A stretch of 11,709 nucleotides of DNA, taken from positions 1-11,709 of the forward strand of contig JAEYSJ010000160.1 in assembly GCA_023434855.1 (NCBI GenBank). The letters run 5' to 3'. Within the stretch, counting starts at the first letter, position 1, and each line of letters starts with the position of its first letter. This document shows, one piece after another, positions 1-6,480 of this stretch. Source of the DNA: Bacillota bacterium (GTDB lineage: Bacteria > Bacillota_C > Negativicutes > JAEYSJ01). The position numbers and the translations under genes were made by a program. The notes below the pieces were generated by a model. The model was not told the DNA's origin and did no database searches. It saw nothing but the letters and a program-made list of their open reading frames with translations.

Positions 1-60
1 AAGATATTTCTCAATAGCCGCTATCTTTTCTGTTCCCGATATTTTTGCTTTGTGTGACAT
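1..60 (-). CDS. Partial transposase-like protein, N-terminus only (probable IS3-family OrfA)
   Basis: Reading the minus strand from an ATG at 58-60 gives 20 codons with no stop before the window edge: MSHKAKISGTEK... followed by IAAIEKYL. A perfect AAGGAGGAG ribosome binding site lies 7 bases upstream (68-76 on the plus strand). The short basic start leading into a predicted helix resembles the helix-turn-helix N-terminus of IS3/IS150-type OrfA proteins, which bind the element's ends. The long hairpin directly upstream (67-121) also fits an insertion-sequence end. Only 20 residues are visible, so the family call is inference; the existence of a translated start is better supported than its identity. 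Confidence 0.45.
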   Translation of the reverse strand, partial: MSHKAKISGTEKIAAIEKYL

Positions 61-66
61 AAAAAA

Positions 67-121
67 GCTCCTCCTTGTGGTAGGCAGTTTTATTATTTCT
101 ACTGTCTACCACAAGGGGAGC
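67..121. repeat. Long imperfect palindrome over the transposase ribosome binding site (possible IS end)
   Basis: The 16-base arms at 73-88 and 101-116 are complementary with one mismatch. The pairing continues through 67-71 with 117-121 if base 72 is bulged. The loop is 12 AT-rich bases (89-100). On the minus-strand transcript the arm at 67-88 contains the AAGGAGGAG of the transposase-like gene, so the folded RNA would hide its ribosome binding site. Several insertion sequences use such hairpins to block translation from outside transcripts. A minus-strand TATAAT lies at 127-132 with a poor -35. If this is an IS3-type left end, the tip would be the TGTGGTAGACAGT read on the minus strand from position 113. 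Confidence 0.6.
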
Positions 122-162
122 ATATCATTATAGTCGGGTTTTTTAATTTAGGGAAAATATGG

Positions 163-306
163 TTAACCGCCAAGGACGCCAAGGATTTTTTATTATTTGT
201 CTCACTAATACATCTTTATTCACAAAAAGTTACCTAATAAGAATCCAAAACCATGAGTATCGAAATTTATGTATTCCCATGTTTTCTTGGCGTTCTTGGC
301 GGTTAA
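163..306. repeat. Inverted pair of a short dispersed repeat (CCGCCAAG-type) around an AT-rich spacer
   Basis: The 23-base segments at 163-185 and 284-306 are reverse complements at 21 of 23 positions; each carries two tandem GCCAAG units ending in a TTAACCGCC tip. The 98-base spacer (186-283) is AT-rich, and I see no gene, promoter or RNA in it. A third copy of the same family is at 2144-2175. The arrangement is that of a small non-autonomous mobile repeat or a paired intergenic palindrome. The remaining bases 307-374 up to the deoC ribosome binding site show no clear promoter. Confidence 0.7.
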
Positions 307-391
307 AACGCTTTTAAAGCTTTTTTTAATGCTAACAGGAATTATCACTTCTAAGACGAATACCTAAAAAATTAAGAAGGAGGAGCACTTT

Positions 392-1036
392 ATGAATTTA
401 GCTCAGTATATTGATCACACCATTTTGAAACCGGAAGCAACCGTTGAGGATATCCGGCAGTTGTGCCAGGAAGCGGTGGACAATCAGTTTGCGGCAGTTT
501 GCGTAAATCCCTGTTATGTGGATTTAGCTGCTCACCTGCTGTCCCGGACAGGAGTAAAAGTAGCAACAGTAATTGGCTTTCCCCTGGGAGCAACGCTTCC
601 GGAGGTTAAAGTCTTCGAGGCCAAGGAAGCCGTACTGCGTAAAGCCACAGAACTGGATATGGTTATTAATATCGGCGTTGCTAAAATGGGGCTGTGGGAT
701 GTTGTGACAGATGATATCAGACAGGTCGTTGCCGCGGCTGACGGCAATACCGTTAAGGTAATTATTGAAACAGCGTTGTTGACCGATGAGGAAAAGCGCT
801 ATGCCTGCCAGGCAGTGTTGGACGCCGGTGCCCATTTTGTCAAAACCTCCACCGGCTTTGGACCTGGCGGGGCAACAGTGGAAGATATTCTTTTGTTAAA
901 ATCAGTTGCCGGTAACCAAATCGGTATTAAGGCGTCCGGCGGTATACGCACCCGAGAACAAGCGCAAGCCATGATTGCCGCCGGCGCTACCCGTCTCGGA
1001 ACAAGTGCGGGAATAAGTATCGTCCAAAAAAGTTGA
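392..1036 (+). CDS. deoC: Deoxyribose-phosphate aldolase
   Basis: Cytosolic class I aldolase that cleaves 2-deoxy-D-ribose 5-phosphate to glyceraldehyde 3-phosphate and acetaldehyde, the last step in using deoxynucleosides as carbon source. The 214 residues match the usual length of the short bacterial DeoC form. Visible active-site blocks are D89 in LDMVINIG, the Schiff-base lysine K151 in [11 protein letters not shown], and K180 in IKASGGIRT, all in the expected order on a TIM barrel; the N-terminal [12 protein letters not shown] is also characteristic. The ATG start is fixed by an AAGGAGGAG at 377-385, six bases upstream. No other deo gene lies beside it, so it appears monocistronic. The stop overlaps a TTGACA-like string that is not a usable promoter. 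Identification is secure. Confidence 0.97.
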   Translation: MNLAQYIDHTILKPEATVEDIRQLCQEAVDNQFAAVCVNPCYVDLAAHLLSRTGVKVATVIGFPLGATLPEVKVFEAKEAVLRKATELDMVINIGVAKMGLWDVVTDDIRQVVAAADGNTVKVIIETALLTDEEKRYACQAVLDAGAHFVKTSTGFGPGGATVEDILLLKSVAGNQIGIKASGGIRTREQAQAMIAAGATRLGTSAGISIVQKS

Positions 1037-1069
1037 CATAAAGTACCGGTAGGCAAGGTAAAGTTGTTA

Positions 1070-1078
1070 TGTTATAAT
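1070..1078 (+). promoter_or_regulatory. Extended -10 promoter for the metalloprotease gene
   Basis: TGTTATAAT is a perfect extended -10 (TGnTATAAT) ending at 1078. The matching -35 position near 1050-1055 (TAGGCA) is poor, which extended -10 promoters tolerate. Transcription would start near 1085, giving a leader of about 95 bases that contains the hairpin at 1107-1150. Confidence 0.55.
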
Positions 1079-1106
1079 GAGTGCCTGAGTATCCGGAGGG
1101 TTGCTG

Positions 1107-1150
1107 ATAAAGGTCCATCTGCGAGTGTAAGCCCGTAGATGGACCTTTAT
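1107..1150 (+). promoter_or_regulatory. Strong stem-loop between deoC and the metalloprotease gene (leader attenuator or deoC terminator)
   Basis: Arms 1107-1120 and 1137-1150 are perfectly complementary over 14 bases, around a 16-base loop. The following run is only TTTATTTGG, so it is a weak intrinsic terminator at best. It lies about 70 bases after the deoC stop but also downstream of the extended -10 at 1070-1078, so it would sit inside the leader of the next gene. It may end deoC transcripts, act as an attenuator, or stabilise the 5' end. The sequence does not decide between these. Confidence 0.6.
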
Positions 1151-1180
1151 TTGGCAGACTCCTGAAAGGAGGGCGCCGTT

Positions 1181-2080
1181 ATGCGCAACATTACAACAGT
1201 CCAAAACAATGTGACTATTGCCGCAGGCTTGTTTGGCCTTGTTTTGATTGTATTGCTGTTATTTAAAGTGCCGGGCAGGCCGCAAATGTGGCTGTATCCA
1301 TTGGTGCGCCAGGCGGCGCAGGCCAAAGTCGATTATCAAACCCGCGGTATGGCGGAATATGAGACAGCACATTTCATTATTAAATATACAGCGGCAGATG
1401 CCGATATGGTGGAAATGGTAGCGACAGCTGCCGAGCAAGCTTATGAACCCGTTAAGGCAATCATGGGTTATGCCCCGGCAGACAAAACTCTTATTTTAAT
1501 CTATCCGGACAAAGCCGGGCTGAACAAAGCCTTTGGCTGGTCAGGCGATGAGAGTGCCATGGGTGTATACTGGGGCGGCGTTATTCAGCTCTTGTCCCCC
1601 CGGGTTTGGCTAAAATCAGGTGAATCGGTGACGGAGTTTATTCATTCCGGGCCGATGGTCCACGAATATACCCACCTGGTTTTTGACTATATGACCAACG
1701 GCAATTATCCCCGCTGGTTTACCGAGGGTCTGGCCCAGTATGTCGAGTACCGGGTCAACAACTATGAGTGGCTGACACCTGAGAACACCTGGAACCACAA
1801 CCTGTACACCATGGCTGACATGGATGATAATTTCGACGGACTTGCCAGCCAGTCCCTTGCTTACCGTGAGTCACTGGCGGCAGTGCGCTATATCGCCGAG
1901 GTCCATGGTGAAGACAAACTGCAGGAAGTCATCCAGGCCCTGAAAAAAGGCCAAAGCATGGATCAAGCTATCAAGCAAGCCACCGGCCTGGATTACCCGG
2001 CTTTCGAACTTGCCTGGAAGCAGTGGGCAGCAGCCAACATGAAAAACTATACGGCAAAAAAACAAGAGATACACCGGTAA
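1181..2080 (+). CDS. Membrane-anchored gluzincin metalloprotease (peptidase MA-like)
   Basis: A 299-residue predicted zinc protease. Residues 13-29 form one hydrophobic membrane segment with no obvious signal-peptidase site, so the protein is probably anchored with the catalytic domain outside. The zinc motif is HEYTH at 161-165 (H161, E162, H165), followed by the gluzincin-type third ligand E182 in WFTEGLAQYVEY. The spacing and the GLAQYVE block fit the peptidase MA/DUF2268-like group of Bacillota. About 95 residues precede the catalytic core, and the tail (about 230-299) is helical and charged. The ATG start is supported by AAAGGAGGG at 1165-1173. The substrate is unknown. It has its own extended -10 promoter and ends inside a bidirectional terminator whose left arm covers its last codons. 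Confidence 0.8.
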   Translation: MRNITTVQNNVTIAAGLFGLVLIVLLLFKVPGRPQMWLYPLVRQAAQAKVDYQTRGMAEYETAHFIIKYTAADADMVEMVATAAEQAYEPVKAIMGYAPADKTLILIYPDKAGLNKAFGWSGDESAMGVYWGGVIQLLSPRVWLKSGESVTEFIHSGPMVHEYTHLVFDYMTNGNYPRWFTEGLAQYVEYRVNNYEWLTPENTWNHNLYTMADMDDNFDGLASQSLAYRESLAAVRYIAEVHGEDKLQEVIQALKKGQSMDQAIKQATGLDYPAFELAWKQWAAANMKNYTAKKQEIHR

Positions 2081-2108
2081 GAAAATGGTGTATCTCTTGT
2101 TTTTTGCC
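2053..2108. terminator. Bidirectional intrinsic terminator between convergent genes
   Basis: Arms 2053-2075 and 2087-2108 pair over 22 bases with one unpaired A; the loop is 2076-2086 and contains the protease stop codon. The core CAAGAGATACACC / GGTGTATCTCTTG is flanked by A6-7 and T6, so a U-tract follows the stem on both strands. It can end the protease transcript and the minus-strand peroxiredoxin transcript. Confidence 0.9.
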
Positions 2109-2143
2109 ATGCAGCCCTATTTTATAAAGCTTATTGCTATCTT

Positions 2144-2175
2144 TTCTTGGCGTGCTTGGCGCCCCTGGCGGTTAA
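2144..2175. repeat. Third copy of the CTTGGCG...GGCGGTTAA dispersed repeat
   Basis: Same orientation as the copy at 284-306 and the same TTCTTGGCG start and TGGCGGTTAA end, but with one extra GCGCCCCTG unit inserted, so it is 32 rather than 23 bases long. It sits just downstream of the peroxiredoxin stop codon. It is unpaired here: I see no inverted partner nearby. Confidence 0.65.
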
Positions 2176-2188
2176 TCATTTCCTTCTT

Positions 2189-2788
2189 CTAATACTGTCC
2201 TACTTTGCTAAAGTCCCGTTTAATACCAGGCATACCCGGTTCCCAGCCCGCCGGCACACCTTCACCGGTAGCTTCGCCATACTGGATGCCTTCCAGGGTG
2301 CGGACGACTTCCCATACATTACGGGCTACCTCGCGGGGGTATACTGAGTAATAGCGGATACGGCCGTGGGGATCGATAATAAAGGATGCCCGGAAGGCCG
2401 CTCCGGTGGATGGTCCCCAGACGCCGTATGCTCTGGAAATCTCGCCGTTCCGGTCTGACACGAGGGGATACTGGACCTTGCTTGCATTCGGGGATGTTTC
2501 ATGGAAGACCTTATGGGAATAGACACTGTCGGTACTGATGGCGACGGCATCAGCACCAAGTTCCCTTATATACGGGTAGGCAGCGGCAACTGCCGCCAGT
2601 TCTGTCGGTCAGACAAAGGTAAAATCACTGGAGTAGAAAAATAACAGCAGCCATTTGCCGCAGTAGTTTTTCAGGCAGACCTCTATTTCTTTACCCCGGT
2701 AATAGGCGGGCGCGGTAAAATCCGGGGCCTTTTCTTCCAGGGTAAAGCAGTGACGGCCGGTGTGTCCGGCTATTTTAGGATCATCCAC
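2189..2788 (-). CDS. prxU: Selenocysteine-containing peroxiredoxin (TGA at the peroxidatic position)
   Basis: Minus-strand gene of 200 codons including the stop, beginning at GTG (2786-2788) seven bases after AGGAGGG and ending with TAG at 2189-2191. One in-frame TGA occurs at 2609-2611, codon 60. It sits exactly where AhpC/Prx1-type peroxiredoxins have the peroxidatic cysteine: FYSSDFTFV-(TGA)-PTELAAVA replaces FTFVCPTEL. The frame is otherwise open and conserved on both sides: [12 protein letters not shown] before, and [43 protein letters not shown] and PAGWEPG after. Selenocysteine would reduce hydroperoxides with faster chemistry than cysteine. A SECIS-like hairpin follows the TGA. The usual resolving cysteine near the C-terminus is absent (EGVPAGW for the usual VCPAGW); other cysteines are C14, C38 and C43. 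A broken pseudogene is the alternative, but the conserved frame and the exact TGA position argue against it. Confidence 0.88.
2582..2597 (-). promoter_or_regulatory. SECIS-like hairpin for selenocysteine insertion
   Basis: In the peroxiredoxin mRNA the stem GCGGC-AGUU-GCCGC (2583-2596) forms five perfect pairs, with a G-U pair closing below (2597/2582). The tetraloop contains GU, and its G is 19 bases after the last base of the UGA. Bacterial SECIS elements lie immediately 3' of the UGA, with a small apical loop carrying a G-U needed for SelB binding, typically about 16-37 bases away. The stem is shorter than that of E. coli fdhF, so the call rests on position plus loop content. Confidence 0.65.
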
Positions 2789-2894
2789 AATAAAACCCTC
2801 CTATAATATATTACTATAGCTTATGCTGTGGTTTTTAGAATGGTTACATAAAGCGAAGGACGTAAAGTATATTGCCGTTTACTTGTGCCAGGCC

Positions 2895-2923
2895 TTGACA
2901 ACATGCTAAAATGTTGATTATAA
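2895..2923 (+). promoter_or_regulatory. Sigma-A type promoter of the phosphohexomutase gene, with an internal inverted repeat
   Basis: A perfect TTGACA (2895-2900), a 17-base spacer and an extended -10 TGA-TTATAA (2915-2923). Between the boxes lies a 6-base inverted repeat, CAACAT (2899-2904) and ATGTTG (2911-2916), spaced by 6 bases, a possible operator for a dimeric regulator. Transcription would begin near 2930, downstream of the ATG at 2911, which rules that codon out as the start of the next gene. Confidence 0.75.
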
Positions 2924-2955
2924 GCAGGTCAGTTGGCGGAAGGAGCAAAAAAGAT

Positions 2956-4299
2956 ATGAGCATTTTTCATGCCTGCGACATTCGCGGAGTCGCCGGGAAA
3001 GATCTTACAGATGAAATAGCACATAAAATTGCCGGGGCGGTAGGCATCAAACTGGCCGGGCAGAAAGTGGTGGTAGGCGGTGATGTCCGCCTGTCCACCC
3101 CCGGTTTGCAGCAAATCATGCTGCAAGGCCTGGCTGCATCAGGCTGTCAGGTGATTGATATCGGCACTGTTGCCACACCGGTATTTTATTATGCCATGAG
3201 AATAACCGGTGCCACCGGCGGGGTAATGATCACTGCCTCCCACAATCCTGCGAAGTATAACGGGTTTAAACTGGTATTCGGCCCCCGGCCGGTCACTGAG
3301 GATGATATTGCGGAAATTGCCCGCCTGGTGGAAAACGAAGCCCGGGTAACAGGTGCCGGCAGCATTACGGCGCTGCCGATAATAGACGGCTATATAGCCG
3401 ATACTGCCGGTAAAGCCCGGCGAGGCAGCCTGCGGGTGGTCATTGACGCCGGGAACGGGGCGACGGTTGCTATTGCCCCCCGGTTGTTCCGGGAGGCAGG
3501 CTATGAGGTCAGCGAGCTATACTGCGAGCCTGACGGGACATTTCCCAACAGGCCGCCCAACCCGGCGCTGGCCGAGAATCTGGTCGCCCTGGGGGAAAAG
3601 GTCCGGGAAAGCGGGGCGGCAATCGGCGTTGCCTTTGACGGCGATGGTGACCGGGTTGGTTTTGTGGATGAGAACGGCCGGCCAGTGGACAATGATGATG
3701 TTATTGTGCTGTTAGCCCGCTATTATCTGGAAAAGGAAAAAGGCGCCATCGTCTATGACGCCAAATGCTCAATGGTTGTGCCGGAAGAAATAAACAAAGC
3801 AGGCGGCCGCCCCGTTATGGCCAGAGCCGGCCACACCTTCAGCAAAGCCGCATTCTTGCGGGAAAGCGCGCTGTTTGCCGGTGAAATAAGCGGACACTTT
3901 TTTTTCTCCGAACTTGGCTATGATGACGGGATGTTTGCCGGGCTGAAGGTATGCGAATTTGTCGCCGGTCATGGTTCCTTGGCGGCAATGGTTGCTACGA
4001 TTCCCAACTATATGCTGACCCCGGATATTCGTGTTCCTTACGCCGGTGGCGATAAAGCGGCCATTCTGGAACAGGTGGCGCAGGCGCTCAAGAAATATCA
4101 GCCGAACTTAATTGACGGAGTGCGCATAGAATTTACCGATGGCTGGGGCATGATCCGCGCTTCCGTCACCGAGCCGTTGTTTACCCTGCGGTTTGAAGCC
4201 AAGACCCGGGAGCGTCTGCAGGAAATAGTTGACATTATGCTGGCAGCACTGCCGGAAAGTGTTCGGACTGCCGTTGCCGCTAAAATTCCAGAGATTTAA
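2956..4299 (+). CDS. Phosphomannomutase/phosphoglucomutase (alpha-D-phosphohexomutase)
   Basis: Cytosolic enzyme moving phosphate between C6 and C1 of mannose or glucose phosphate through a phosphoserine, feeding nucleotide-sugar and envelope polysaccharide synthesis. The 447 residues fit the PMM/PGM (ManB/AlgC) length. From the start used here the family blocks are in order: DIRG at 8-11, the phosphoserine loop TASHNP with S95, the metal loop DGDGDR at 228-233, the sugar-specificity loop GEISGHF at 309-315, and the phosphate-binding RASVTEP at 401-407. GEISGHF is typical of enzymes accepting both mannose and glucose phosphates. An in-frame ATG at 2911 lies inside the promoter; ATG 2956 follows GGAAGGAG (2938-2945) and begins the conserved MSIFHACDIRG. 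The gene is divergent from the peroxiredoxin and ends before a terminator, so it is probably monocistronic. The exact sugar cannot be fixed from sequence. Confidence 0.93.
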   Translation: MSIFHACDIRGVAGKDLTDEIAHKIAGAVGIKLAGQKVVVGGDVRLSTPGLQQIMLQGLAASGCQVIDIGTVATPVFYYAMRITGATGGVMITASHNPAKYNGFKLVFGPRPVTEDDIAEIARLVENEARVTGAGSITALPIIDGYIADTAGKARRGSLRVVIDAGNGATVAIAPRLFREAGYEVSELYCEPDGTFPNRPPNPALAENLVALGEKVRESGAAIGVAFDGDGDRVGFVDENGRPVDNDDVIVLLARYYLEKEKGAIVYDAKCSMVVPEEINKAGGRPVMARAGHTFSKAAFLRESALFAGEISGHFFFSELGYDDGMFAGLKVCEFVAGHGSLAAMVATIPNYMLTPDIRVPYAGGDKAAILEQVAQALKKYQPNLIDGVRIEFTDGWGMIRASVTEPLFTLRFEAKTRERLQEIVDIMLAALPESVRTAVAAKIPEI

Positions 4300-4381
4300 A
4301 GCAGGAATTTACGAAAACGGGGGCGAAACTAGAACACAAATAGCAGATTGCCTCATTCTTATTCACATGACAATAGTCTCC

Positions 4382-4410
4382 AAGGGGCGGTCTGCAACCG
4401 CCCTTTATTT
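4382..4410 (+). terminator. Intrinsic terminator after the phosphohexomutase gene
   Basis: Stem GGGCGGT (4385-4391) with ACCGCCC (4397-4403) around CTGCA, extended by one G-U and two A-U pairs, followed by TTTATTT. It lies about 85 bases past the stop codon and about 110 bases before walJ, separating the two transcription units. The rest of 4300-4519 shows no gene. Confidence 0.8.
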
Positions 4411-4519
4411 GCAGTATCAGGATTTGAATTTTCCGGGATAATCAACAAGTGGTTTAGCAGCAGTTTAGCCGAAAAGTAAATTAGCAGTATCCGAATTTGT
4501 TTATAACAAGGAGTTTTTT

Positions 4520-5311
4520 ATGCAAGTTCATGTTTTAGCAAGCGGCAGTACCGGCAACGCCATTTTAGTTAAGATGGGTGAAGCCAAGATTCTGATCGAT
4601 GCCGGCATCAGCACCAGGCGTATTAAGAATGCCCTGGCCGGTGTGGGAACGGCAATTGAGGACCTGGATGGCGTGCTGGTAACGCACGAGCACCGGGATC
4701 ATGTCAGCGGCCTTGCTACCCTTACCAAGAAATACCGCCTGCCGGTATACACCCGTCAGGCTACCTGGCAGGCTATGTACTGCCAGGATACCATCCTGCC
4801 GGAATGCCGCTGCAATCTGGAGGACAGCCTGGACATCGGACAGATTAAGATCGAGCCTTTTAGCATATCCCATGATGCTGCCGATCCTGTCGGCTTTAAT
4901 TTGTATTATGGCCGGCAGAAATGCAGCGTGGCCACCGACCTTGGTTTCGTCACCGACACGGTCAAAAAAGCGCTGACCCTCGCTGATGTTATGGTACTGG
5001 AAGCCAACCATGATGTCGATATGCTGAAAAACGGCTCCTATCCCTGGATACTTAAACGCCGCATTATGAGCAACAAGGGACATCTGTCCAACACCGACAC
5101 CGGCTGGACGCTGGCCCGCCTGGACAGACGCCGCCACACTAAAGTGTTATTGGCCCACCTCAGCCAGGAGAACAATCGTCCGGAAATTGCGGAAAATACC
5201 GTTGGCGCAATTTTGCGGGAACAAGGCTGCTGCCTGAATGAAGACATCGAACTGCATGTTACTTATCCGGACACTACTGTCAGCCTAAAGACTTTGGTTA
5301 ATATGCTGTAA
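4520..5311 (+). CDS. walJ: WalJ/YycJ-type metallo-beta-lactamase-fold hydrolase
   Basis: A 263-residue cytosolic metallo-hydrolase of the YycJ/WalJ group, which in Bacillota is encoded in or next to the WalRK cell-wall regulon and has been linked to coordination of cell division and DNA integrity. The two-metal site is visible: HEHRDH (H56, H58, D60, H61), H118 in SISHDAADP, D140 in VATDLG, H188 in KGHLSN and H213 in LLAHLS. The N-terminal LASGSTGNA and LIDAGIS are typical of this subgroup, and residues form a single domain with no extension. The start is supported by AAGGAG at 4509-4514. htrA and rlmH follow in the same order as in other Bacillota; walR, walK, yycH and yycI are not in the window, and a phosphohexomutase precedes it instead. 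The physiological substrate is unknown. Confidence 0.93.
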   Translation: MQVHVLASGSTGNAILVKMGEAKILIDAGISTRRIKNALAGVGTAIEDLDGVLVTHEHRDHVSGLATLTKKYRLPVYTRQATWQAMYCQDTILPECRCNLEDSLDIGQIKIEPFSISHDAADPVGFNLYYGRQKCSVATDLGFVTDTVKKALTLADVMVLEANHDVDMLKNGSYPWILKRRIMSNKGHLSNTDTGWTLARLDRRRHTKVLLAHLSQENNRPEIAENTVGAILREQGCCLNEDIELHVTYPDTTVSLKTLVNML

Positions 5312-5363
5312 AGCAGGGAACCGGTATCGCATCATTACCTTATAGCATGAGGAGGTAATCAAC

Positions 5364-6479
5364 ATGTATAAAATGTATAAAAAAATATCCAGCTATCTGA
5401 TCATTGCTGTTATGGGGGCAATCATTGGCGGCGTCCTGGTAGGGTGCAGCGGGCAATATCTTGCCAAACCCGGCCAAAAGCCTTCCTCGCTCCAGGCCGC
5501 CCTGGAACAGCCGAAAGCCCAGGCCCAAGTCTCCGAGGCCCGCAATACGCCCATTGTCCGCGCTGCCCAGGCTGCAGGCCCGGCAGTGGTAGGTATCACC
5601 AATAAAGCCTATGCCCGCGATTTCTTCAACCGGAAGGTCCTGGTGGAAGGCAGCGGCTCAGGCGTAATTTTTGACAGCAACGGCTACATCGCTACCAACT
5701 ATCATGTGGTGCAAAACGCCCAGGAACTGGCAGTATCTCTCTCTGACGGGCGTACTTTCAACGGTAAGGTGCTGGGTGTCGACCCGGCTACCGACCTGGC
5801 AGTGGTAAAAGTAGATGCCACCGGCCTCCCCACTGCCGTATTGGGTGATTCGGACTCCCTGATGGTGGGCGAGCCGGCCATCGCCATCGGCAACCCCCTT
5901 GGCATGGAATTTAAAGGCAGCGTTACCGCCGGCGTAATCAGCGCCCTTAATCGTTCCATCGAAATCGGCGAACGCAAATTCAAGCTTATTCAGACCGACG
6001 CAGCCATTAACCCCGGCAACTCCGGCGGCGCCCTGGTCAACGCTGACGGCGTTGTCGTCGGCATCAACAGCGCCAAAATCTCTGTCGCCGGCGTTGAAGG
6101 CATCGGCTTCGCCATCCCCATCAACACCGCCCGGCCCATCCTCCAGTCCATCATTGACAAGGGCCATGTCGTCCGCGCCTACCTCGGCGTAGCTGTCCTT
6201 GACAAAAATACAGCCGCTAAATACGGCTATGAACTCAATATAGACCACGGCGTATATGTAGCCAAACTGACTCCCAACGGCCCGGCAGCCAAAGCCGGCA
6301 TCCATGAAGGAGACATCATCCTCAAAGTGGGCAACACCGAAACCGACACCGTCGCCGACCTGCGCGCTACTGTCGACACCTATCCTGTCGGCACGAAAGT
6401 AGATGTCCTGATTAGCCGCGGCGGCGGTACCCAGACGATTAAAGTCCTGCTGGAAGAACTGCCGACCGAGCAGCAATAA
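5364..6479 (+). CDS. htrA: HtrA/DegP-type envelope serine protease with one PDZ domain
   Basis: A 371-residue anchored protease acting outside the membrane on misfolded envelope proteins. Residues 10-27 are hydrophobic and end in LVGC (C28), a good lipobox, so it may be a lipoprotein instead of the usual transmembrane-anchored form. A low-complexity Ala/Gln linker (about 35-60) leads to a trypsin-like domain with catalytic triad H114 (TNYHVV), D144 (ATDLAVV) and S220 (NPGNSGGAL). A single PDZ domain covers about 273-365 (YLGVAV...GPAAKAGIHEGDIIL). The start follows AGGAGG at 5351-5356. It lies 52 bases after walJ, and its stop is one base before the rlmH ATG, so at least htrA and rlmH are co-transcribed. 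The last third is unusually C-rich on this strand. Confidence 0.95.
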   Translation: MYKMYKKISSYLIIAVMGAIIGGVLVGCSGQYLAKPGQKPSSLQAALEQPKAQAQVSEARNTPIVRAAQAAGPAVVGITNKAYARDFFNRKVLVEGSGSGVIFDSNGYIATNYHVVQNAQELAVSLSDGRTFNGKVLGVDPATDLAVVKVDATGLPTAVLGDSDSLMVGEPAIAIGNPLGMEFKGSVTAGVISALNRSIEIGERKFKLIQTDAAINPGNSGGALVNADGVVVGINSAKISVAGVEGIGFAIPINTARPILQSIIDKGHVVRAYLGVAVLDKNTAAKYGYELNIDHGVYVAKLTPNGPAAKAGIHEGDIILKVGNTETDTVADLRATVDTYPVGTKVDVLISRGGGTQTIKVLLEELPTEQQ

Positions 6480-6480
6480 G

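Noticed and set aside
1033..1038. TTGACA as a -35 box for the metalloprotease promoter
   Set aside because: It overlaps the deoC stop and is 34 bases from the TATAAT at 1073, twice the usual spacing.
2147..2347. 66-residue plus-strand open frame over the peroxiredoxin 3' end
   Set aside because: It is antisense to conserved peroxiredoxin sequence and starts inside the dispersed repeat.
2189..2788. Peroxiredoxin as a pseudogene inactivated by a nonsense mutation
   Set aside because: The stop is TGA exactly at the peroxidatic position, the rest of the frame is intact and conserved, and a SECIS-like hairpin follows.
2911..2955. Upstream ATG extending the phosphohexomutase by 15 residues
   Set aside because: It lies between the -35 and -10 boxes of the promoter at 2895-2923 and has no ribosome binding site; the family start MSIFHACDIRG begins at 2956.
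4565..5137. 190-residue open frame on the minus strand within walJ
   Set aside because: The sense strand encodes all metal ligands of a WalJ hydrolase; the antisense frame has no start context and no recognisable domain.
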